From: an uncultured Ruminococcus sp.
GTDB lineage: Bacteria; Bacillota; Clostridia; Lachnospirales; Lachnospiraceae
Reading direction: 5' to 3'
DNA length: 5,550 nucleotides
Assembly (NCBI GenBank): GCA_900555215.1
Contig: USKR01000100.1
Coordinates: 1 to 5,550, forward strand
Numbering within the stretch: position 1 is the stretch's first letter; each line of letters opens with the position of its first letter. The notes beneath the pieces are model-generated. The model saw nothing but the letters and a program-made list of their open reading frames with translations. It was not told the DNA's origin and ran no database searches. Positions 1-4,238 of the stretch are shown here, piece after piece. The translations under genes were made by a program, and so were the position numbers.

Positions 1-32
1 GGTCAGACCCCTCTTAACAGGGGTCTGACCCC
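1..32. repeat. Tandem GGGGTC-N-GACCCC palindromes forming a 12-bp hairpin
   Basis: Bases 1-12 and 19-30 are perfect inverted complements around a 6-base loop (CTTAAC). Each arm is itself most of a 13-base palindrome: GGGGTCTGACCCC at 20-32, and GGTCAGACCCC at 1-11, which would be complete with two more G upstream of the window. On the plus strand it is followed by a short pyrimidine-rich run with TTTT. It starts 26 bases past the marR stop, so it could act as the marR terminator, but the T-tract needed on the minus strand would lie outside the window. I recall similar palindromes as dispersed REP-like repeats near IS200/REP-associated transposases; that link is from memory and unverified. Confidence 0.6.
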
Positions 33-57
33 TTTTCCTTAAATTATCTGTCAATCC

Positions 58-492
58 TCACGGATCAGCAATATTGTACAACAACTTTTCCAAATATCTC
101 CGCAGCGCCTCCACTTCCCGCTTTGTCATCCCGCGGGTCAGCTCCCGGTCCAGCTTTCTCCTGTCCGATTCCATCCGTCTCTGGATATCGTACGCTTTCT
201 CCGTGAGGTAGATATTCTTCTTCCTCTTATCGTTCGCATTGGGCACGCACAGGATATATCCCTTTTCGTCCAGACGCTTAAGGATCCCCGTCACGGTAGG
301 ATTTTTCAGATTGAGATTTTTTTCCACATCCCTCTGGCTCACCTCTTCTTTACTCGTATGAAAAAGGTAATCCAGCACTGCGCACTGGGAGGACGTAATA
401 CCTGTGTCACGCAGTCGTTCGTTTAATTCTTTCTCAAATACATTATTAATCTGCTTGATCAAAAAGCCCATTGGCCTGCCGCGCCGCTCCAT
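58..492 (-). CDS. MarR-family winged helix-turn-helix transcriptional regulator
   Basis: A complete 144-residue protein, the usual MarR length (about 135-160), acting in the cytoplasm as a DNA-binding dimer. An N-terminal helical dimerisation segment (residues 8-45) leads into the winged helix: VSQRDVEKNLNL at 51-62, a recognition helix NPTVTGILKRLDEKGYI at 64-80, and a wing holding the family DKR signature at 88-90, followed by LTEKA. A C-terminal basic and leucine-rich helical pair (about 100-140) completes the dimer interface. The start is chosen because AAGGAG lies 6 bases ahead of this ATG; an internal ATG at Met8 has no comparable site. No partner gene such as a transporter is visible next to it, so its target and ligand cannot be assigned. 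Family members often repress their own promoter and respond to phenolics, antibiotics or oxidants; which applies here is unknown. Confidence 0.92.
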   Translation of the reverse strand: MERRGRPMGFLIKQINNVFEKELNERLRDTGITSSQCAVLDYLFHTSKEEVSQRDVEKNLNLKNPTVTGILKRLDEKGYILCVPNANDKRKKNIYLTEKAYDIQRRMESDRRKLDRELTRGMTKREVEALRRYLEKLLYNIADP

Positions 493-523
493 CCTTATCT
501 CCTTGTATTCTCAATCAGTCCCC

Positions 524-552
524 AGTATAGCATAGAACGCTTTCACAAAAAA
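524..552 (-). promoter_or_regulatory. Probable marR promoter with extended -10
   Basis: Read on the minus strand, TGCTATACT (524-532) is an extended -10 element (TGn plus TATACT) about 31 bases upstream of the marR ATG. The matching -35 is weak: an A/T-only TTTTTT at 547-552 with a 17-bp spacer, or TTTTTG with 16 bp. Extended -10 promoters commonly tolerate a poor -35. It lies wholly in the 3' exon, about 45 bases downstream of the intron end, so the insertion leaves it intact. A short inverted repeat GCTTT-6-AAAGC (539-554) overlaps the -35 area and might be part of an operator; this is weak. Confidence 0.55.
532..545 (-). promoter_or_regulatory. Candidate CcpA cre site in the marR promoter
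   Basis: The minus-strand 14-mer TGAAAGCGTTCTAT agrees with the catabolite-responsive element consensus TGWAANCGNTNWCA at the first 12 positions, including the central CG, and differs at the last two. It lies between the -35 region and the -10 of the marR promoter and overlaps the TG extension, where a bound CcpA would be expected to block RNA polymerase. A 12 of 14 match to a degenerate motif can occur by chance, so this is only a candidate. Confidence 0.3.
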
Positions 553-597
553 GCCCTCTTACTGATCATAATCCTCATTTTCTTCTGACAGCACACA

Positions 598-633
598 ATC
601 GAGTAGGAGGGAGAGATTAACTCCCGTCCTCTC
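598..633 (-). ncRNA. Group II intron domain VI and 3' splice end
   Basis: Just after domain V, the minus strand folds AGGA-C-GGGAG against CTCCC-TCCT, capped by a short A/T-rich loop. An A at 604, seventh from the predicted 3' end, sits unpaired beyond the stem and could serve as the branch point. Class C introns often start splicing by hydrolysis, so use of this A is not certain. The intron ends ..GAT, giving the expected A-pyrimidine terminus. Confidence 0.75.
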
Positions 634-635
634 AC

Positions 636-668
636 AGCACCGTACGTACGGTTCTCGTATACGGCGCT
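636..668 (-). ncRNA. Group II intron domain V (catalytic hairpin)
   Basis: A 33-nt hairpin. The lower stem AGCGCCGTA (668-660) pairs with TACGGTGCT (644-636); a CG dinucleotide bulge follows on the 3' side, and an upper stem TACG/CGTA closes an AGAAC loop. The catalytic triad is CGC at 666-664, the class C form, rather than the AGC common in other classes. The sequence GCCGTATAC..GTACGTACGGTG is nearly the same as that of the O. iheyensis IIC intron as I recall it. The triad binds the catalytic magnesium ions. Confidence 0.9.
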
Positions 669-669
669 T

Positions 670-2061
670 TCAATAGTTGACGTGCAGAGACTGATAGGCT
701 GCGGCTAAATCATAGAAGCCCCAGTTTATCAGTCTTTCTTTACTTAATGCCCAGTTGACCGCCTTATTTCCGGCATTGAACCAGTATCCTTTGCGGTCGT
801 AGGCTATCGTTGCCGCATAATGACTGTCCACTCCCAGTCCTATGAGTTTTCTCATTCTGGTTCTGGGCTGTTTCCACTGTTTCCAGATACACATCCGTAT
901 CCGGCGGTACAGCCATCCATTCAGGCTTTCGATGTTGTTCTTCATGTCCGCTATCCCGTAGTAGTTCAGCCATCCTCTCATGTAGACTTTTATCTTCTCC
1001 ATGGTTCCGATAATGCTCCCGCACCTGCTCCGGGAAGTGAGCTGGCGCAGTTTGTCCTTGGCTTTCTTCCATGACTTCCCATGGACACGGACGTAGATTC
1101 CTTTTCCGTTCTTCCCAAAACAAAAGCCAAGGAACTTAAAATTTCGGATTGCGAACACGCTGACTGTCCGGCTCTTTTCCCGATTCACTTTCAGCTTTAG
1201 TGTCCCTTCCAGATATTTCATACTGCTTTCCAGCAGGCGTTCTGCCGCCCGCTCACTCTTCGCCAACAATACGATGTCATCTGCATAGCGGATACATGGC
1301 ACACCCCTTCTCTGGAATTCCCAGTCGAACTCGTTCAGGTACACGTTTGCCAAAAGGGGAGAGAGATTTCCTCCCTGCGGGGAGCCTTCCTTTGTCTCTG
1401 TTACTACACCGTTTTCCATCACTCCGCTTTTCAGGTATCGCTTTACCATCTGTATCACCCTCTCATCTTTTACCTGTTTCCTCAACAGGTTCAGCAGGAT
1501 TGTGTGGTTCAGCGTATCAAAGTATTTTGACAGATCAAGGACGACCGCCCTTGTGTAGCCCCGTTCAATATACTCTTTTATCCTGTGTATTGCGTCTTTT
1601 GCCCCACGTCCCGGACGATAGCCAAAGCTATCCACCGAAAACAGCGGCTCGTAGATTGGCATGAGCTGCTGGAGCATTGCCTGTTGGATGATGCGGTCAA
1701 TGACCGTTGGGATGCCAAGTTTGCGCACCCCTCCGTCCGGCTTCGGGATCTCCACCCGTCTGACAGGAGACGGGGTATACTTCCCCTTTCGGATTCTCTC
1801 TGTCAGTTCGTAGTTATGCTCCTTTAGCCATGGCAGGGCCGCTTCGATAGTCATTCCATCAACTCCCGGCGCTCCCTTGTTTGCCTTTACTCTCTTGTAA
1901 GCTCTGTTCAGGTTATCTTTTTCCAAAATCTTACCCAAGCTGTCCGGCTCTGCACTGTCCCTTTCCTTCCATATCCGGTTGAATGAGCGGTGCGCTCTCA
2001 CATACCCTTTGCGTTCCGCGCTATCTCTTTGCGAGCAGCTTTCTCTGTTTTCTGTACCCAT
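670..2061 (-). CDS. ltrA: Group IIC intron reverse transcriptase/maturase
   Basis: The intron-encoded protein binds its own intron RNA, aids splicing, and copies the intron after reverse splicing into DNA. Numbered from the upstream ATG at 2070: the RT0/fingers region with NKGAPGVDG is at 64-72, IPKPDGGVRKLGIPTV at 108-123, SFGYRPGR at 148-155, the RT3 catalytic Asp in LDLSKYFD at 178-185, SPQGGNLSP at 230-238 and the YADD active site at 262-265. A maturase (X) domain follows, with GWLNYYGI at 366-373 and RMCIWKQWK at 392-400, and then a short DNA-binding tail to 466. There is no HNH endonuclease, as in all class C proteins. AAGGAGG (2072-2078) lies 1 base from the first ATG but 10 bases from Met4, so 2061 (463 aa) is the likelier start; 2070 is possible. 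The TGA ends one base before domain V. Confidence 0.95.
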   Translation of the reverse strand: MGTENRESCSQRDSAERKGYVRAHRSFNRIWKERDSAEPDSLGKILEKDNLNRAYKRVKANKGAPGVDGMTIEAALPWLKEHNYELTERIRKGKYTPSPVRRVEIPKPDGGVRKLGIPTVIDRIIQQAMLQQLMPIYEPLFSVDSFGYRPGRGAKDAIHRIKEYIERGYTRAVVLDLSKYFDTLNHTILLNLLRKQVKDERVIQMVKRYLKSGVMENGVVTETKEGSPQGGNLSPLLANVYLNEFDWEFQRRGVPCIRYADDIVLLAKSERAAERLLESSMKYLEGTLKLKVNREKSRTVSVFAIRNFKFLGFCFGKNGKGIYVRVHGKSWKKAKDKLRQLTSRSRCGSIIGTMEKIKVYMRGWLNYYGIADMKNNIESLNGWLYRRIRMCIWKQWKQPRTRMRKLIGLGVDSHYAATIAYDRKGYWFNAGNKAVNWALSKERLINWGFYDLAAAYQSLHVNY

Positions 2062-2070
2062 TCTGCTCAT

Positions 2071-2508
2071 TCCTCCTTTCCCAGTCGTACTAAAGACTCC
2101 TATTGATTCGGTCCTTCGCTGAAAAAAAAACAGCTACTATGACCTCTGCTGACTTCTGTACGCTCAACATTACCTCTCGATAATGGTTACTCCTTTCAGA
2201 GCGTTCCGTACAGACCTCCCTGGGTACCACACGTTTCTTTCCCTCCATCTATCTGCCTCATTTACTGCACATGATTCCGTGTAGCTATCGGGCTTCATCT
2301 TGCATAGCAGACTTACCCTCATATACAGCCTTATATGCGGTTTCTGTTCGTCAGACCAGAGGTTTGCCCGTGGGTTAGTAGGTTCCCCACATCCGGCTTC
2401 CTTCAGATTCCACCTCGCAGTGGACACCCTTGCCTTCGGCTATATCCTTCCCACTACCGGGCGGATTTGGGACTTGCACCCTTAAGAAACGTGCGCCGCC
2501 AGGCGCAC
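2071..2508 (-). ncRNA. Group II intron domains I-III and start of domain IV
   Basis: This non-coding stretch is the structural RNA. It opens with GTGCGCC-TGGC-GGCGCAC (2508-2491), able to form a 7-bp hairpin. Domain I blocks AAGGGTGTCC, GGAATCTGAAGGAAGC and GGTCTGA-GAACA follow. A candidate EBS1, TATGC (2306-2302), complements the last five exon bases GCATA (2513-2509). Domain II/III motifs GAAGTCAGCAGA and GTCATAGTA precede a GCTG-T9-CAGC hairpin (2134-2118) and GAAGGAC. The start of domain IV carries the maturase ribosome binding site. An open frame at 2170-2427 is a by-product of this RNA and not a gene. Confidence 0.88.
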
Positions 2509-2514
2509 TATGCG

Positions 2515-2556
2515 AAAAAGCACCCGCATCTCATCTGAGATATCAGGTGCTTTTTT
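2515..2556 (-). terminator. Intrinsic terminator of tRNA-Gly, also the intron target
   Basis: A stem between 2550 and 2520 pairs GCACCTG with CGGGTGC (one G-T pair), then an internal loop, then ATCTC with GAGAT around an AGAT loop. An A-tract precedes it and a T-tract (2519-2515) follows on the minus strand. The A and T tracts can extend the stem, and six T on the opposite strand (2551-2556) mean it may work in both directions. It begins about 10 bases after the tRNA. The intron lies 6 bases past the T-tract, so the terminator remains intact. Confidence 0.9.
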
Positions 2557-2559
2557 CAG

Positions 2560-2632
2560 AGCGACAGACGGGGTTCGAACCCGCGACCCCGACCTTGGCA
2601 AGGTCGTACTCTACCAACTGAGCCACTGTCGC
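2560..2632 (-). tRNA. tRNA-Gly (anticodon GCC)
   Basis: A complete 73-nt cloverleaf. Acceptor GCGACAG/CTGTCGC; D stem GCTC/GAGT with the AGTTGGTA loop; anticodon arm CGACC-TTGCCAA-GGTCG with GCC at 2599-2597; a 5-base variable region; T arm GCGGG-TTCGAAC-CCCGT. The discriminator base is U73, usual for bacterial tRNA-Gly. CCA is not encoded (TCTGAAA follows), so it must be added by the CCA-adding enzyme. It decodes GGC and GGU glycine codons. It has its own promoter and terminator. Confidence 0.97.
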
Positions 2633-2641
2633 ATTTCTTGT

Positions 2642-2658
2642 GTTCCGCTGACCGGAAC
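2642..2658 (-). other. Hairpin in the tRNA-Gly 5' leader
   Basis: GTTCCG-GTCAG-CGGAAC is a perfect 6-bp stem with a 5-base loop, between the promoter and the tRNA. The predicted start of transcription (about 2661-2658) places it at or near the 5' end of the precursor. It ends 9 bases before the mature tRNA 5' end, where RNase P cuts. Its role is unknown; it could protect or shape the precursor. Confidence 0.5.
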
Positions 2659-2665
2659 AATAGAT

Positions 2666-2694
2666 ACTATACTATAAGGTCCCCGAAATGTCAA
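2666..2694 (-). promoter_or_regulatory. Strong sigma-A promoter of tRNA-Gly
   Basis: On the minus strand there is a perfect -35 TTGACA (2694-2689), a 17-bp spacer and a -10 TATAGT (2671-2666). The optimal spacing and near-consensus boxes fit a stable-RNA promoter. The expected start is about 2661-2658, giving a leader of about 26-29 nt before the tRNA. Confidence 0.9.
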
Positions 2695-2695
2695 C

Positions 2696-2728
2696 AACTT
2701 TTTTACAACTTTTTTTATTATTTTTCAC
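2696..2728 (-). promoter_or_regulatory. A-rich UP-element-like tract upstream of the tRNA promoter
   Basis: Directly upstream of the -35 is a run of A-tracts separated by short T or GTTG interruptions, such as AAAAATAATAAAAAAAG and GTAAAAAAG. This matches the kind of sequence bound by the RNA polymerase alpha C-terminal domains at strong stable-RNA promoters. The call rests on composition and position only. Confidence 0.5.
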
Positions 2729-2747
2729 ATGATCTTTTCCGGCTTTT

Positions 2748-4202
2748 TTACAGCGCTTTCAATGCGGGATAATACTTTTGTAATTCACGGTACTTTCTCT
2801 CATATTTTTCCGCAAGCTCCGCCTCCGGCTCTACTGTGGAAATAACCTTCACCAGCTTCTTAGCTGCTGTTTCAACAGAAGGAAATACGCCGCATCCCAC
2901 TGCCGCCAGGATCGCAGCTCCGTACCCCGGGCCTTCCTCACTCTCGATCAATTCCACCTTCATATTCATGACATTGGCGATGATCTTTCTCCACAGCGGG
3001 CTTCTGGCGCCGCCTCCGCAGAGCCTGGTCACTGCCGGAGCCGCGCCGATACTTTTCGCCGCTTCCAGGGAATCCCGCAGTCCGAAAGCCACTCCCTCCA
3101 GAACAGCAAGTGTCATATCTTCCCTGGTCGTATCCATGCTCATGCCGATAAATGCAGCCCTTGCATCCGGATCATTGTGAGGCGAGCGCTCGCCCATCAG
3201 ATACGGAAGAAAAAACACCCTGTTCTCTCCCAGTCCGGCCGCATCCGCCTGCTCCCTTGTATAATCTTTTGTCCTCAGGATTTCTTCCATCCACCACTTA
3301 TTACAGGATGCGGCGCTGAGCATGCAGCCCATGAGATGGTAGTTTCCGTCCGCATGGGCGAATGAATGAAGCGCGTTATTTTTGTCAACGCCAAACTTCC
3401 TTCGGGAAATAAACAGTGTGCCGGATGTACCCAGGGATATATTACATCCCCCGTCCCCTGCCGTCCCTGTCCCAACTGCCGCGGCAGCGTTATCCCCTGC
3501 CCCGGCAATGATCATCACATCTTCAGAGAGTCCCAGCTCTTCTGCCGCTTCCGGTTTCAGTGTTCCTACAGGCTCCCAGCTCTCATACAGTCCGGGAAGC
3601 TGCTCTTCTGTGATCCCGCAGATCTTGAGCATTTCCCCGGACCAGCATTTATGCTCCACGTCCAGGAGGAGCGTCCCGGACGCATCCGAATAATCCGTAC
3701 AGAATATTCCGGAAAGCCGGTATGCGAGATAATCTTTTGGAAGCATGATCTTTCTGATCCGTGCAAAGTTCTCCGGCTCATTTTCCCTCATCCAGAGGAT
3801 TTTTGGCGCGGTGAAGCCTGCGAAGGCGATGTTTCCGGTAAATTTCGAAAGAGCCTTTTTCCCGATTTCACGGTTCAGATACTCGGTCTGCGCTGCCGAA
3901 CGGCCATCATTCCACAGGATCGCCGGACGGATCACCTGATCATTCTCATCCAGCGCCACAAGCCCATGCATCTGTCCGCCGAAGCTGATACCCCGGACCT
4001 GGCTTTTCTCATATTCCGATATAAGGTCCTTTATCCCTTCCATTGTCCGGGCGAACCAGTCCTCCGGATTCTGCTCTGCCCATCCCGCCTGAGGAAGGTA
4101 AAGAGGATACTCCTTTGACACGATTTTATGTATGCTTCCATTCTCATCCATCAACAGCAGCTTCACTGCTGATGTTCCAAGATCTATCCCTATAAACAGC
4201 AT
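2748..4202 (-). CDS. xylB: Xylulokinase (FGGY carbohydrate kinase)
   Basis: A complete 484-residue cytoplasmic kinase that phosphorylates D-xylulose with ATP to D-xylulose 5-phosphate for the pentose phosphate pathway. The length equals that of E. coli XylB (484). Motifs in order: phosphate-binding IGIDLGTS at 4-11, substrate-loop GQMHG at 76-80, LWNDGR at 96-101, LPKDYLAYRLSG at 154-165, the catalytic base Asp237 in GAGDNAA, SLGTSG at 256-261, FLPYLMGERSPHND at 331-344 and the C-terminal ATP-site GGGAR at 396-400. GQMHG and WNDGR favour xylulokinase over glycerol kinase or ribulokinase. GGAGAGG lies 7 bases before the ATG. It follows the isomerase gene by 36 bases and is probably co-transcribed. 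No terminator is visible after it. Activity on another ketopentose is possible because the partner is not a xylose isomerase. Confidence 0.93.
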   Translation of the reverse strand: MLFIGIDLGTSAVKLLLMDENGSIHKIVSKEYPLYLPQAGWAEQNPEDWFARTMEGIKDLISEYEKSQVRGISFGGQMHGLVALDENDQVIRPAILWNDGRSAAQTEYLNREIGKKALSKFTGNIAFAGFTAPKILWMRENEPENFARIRKIMLPKDYLAYRLSGIFCTDYSDASGTLLLDVEHKCWSGEMLKICGITEEQLPGLYESWEPVGTLKPEAAEELGLSEDVMIIAGAGDNAAAAVGTGTAGDGGCNISLGTSGTLFISRRKFGVDKNNALHSFAHADGNYHLMGCMLSAASCNKWWMEEILRTKDYTREQADAAGLGENRVFFLPYLMGERSPHNDPDARAAFIGMSMDTTREDMTLAVLEGVAFGLRDSLEAAKSIGAAPAVTRLCGGGARSPLWRKIIANVMNMKVELIESEEGPGYGAAILAAVGCGVFPSVETAAKKLVKVISTVEPEAELAEKYERKYRELQKYYPALKAL

Positions 4203-4238
4203 GCCATTGCCTCTCCATTGCTATTTCTTATCTGTATT

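Larger units (their letters stand above)
598..2508 (-). mobile_element. Class C (IIC) group II intron, full length with ORF
   Basis: A self-splicing retroelement of 1911 nt. The 5' end GTGCGCCTGGC matches the class C start (the Oceanobacillus iheyensis intron begins GUGUGCCCGGC as I remember it). Further shared blocks on the minus strand include AAGGGTG..AGTCCC, AAGGGTGTCC, GGAATCTGAAGGAAGC, GTAAATGAGGCAGAT, GGGAGGTCTG and GAAGTCAGCAGA. The reading frame fills domain IV, and domains V and VI follow it. The 3' end is placed at ..CTACTCGAT (AT end). The flanks are 5' exon CGCATA and 3' exon TGTGTG. It sits just past the tRNA-Gly terminator, typical of IIC introns, which recognise a terminator stem-loop plus a short IBS1. 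Nothing looks degraded, so it may be splicing-competent and mobile. The 3' boundary could shift by a base. Confidence 0.93.

Noticed and set aside
58..492. MarR protein as regulator of the xylB operon
   Set aside because: It is separated from the operon by a tRNA unit and an intron, and the operon promoter is outside the window, so nothing in the sequence links them.
1200..1664. 154-residue plus-strand open frame opposite the maturase
   Set aside because: It is antisense to catalytic RT motifs and has low-complexity Ser/Pro/Leu-rich composition, so it is a shadow frame.
670..2070. Reverse transcriptase as part of a retron, DGR or defence system
   Set aside because: The maturase domain, intron domains I-III upstream and domain V/VI downstream identify it as a group II intron protein. 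There are no template/variable repeats, msr/msd or effector gene.
2170..2427. 85-residue minus-strand open frame upstream of the maturase
   Set aside because: It lies in conserved structural RNA blocks of intron domains I-III and matches no protein family I recognise.
3366..4118. 250-residue plus-strand open frame opposite xylB
   Set aside because: It lies antisense to a clear xylulokinase, is rich in Cys, Pro and Arg, matches no domain I know, and has no convincing ribosome binding site. It is a shadow of the coding frame.
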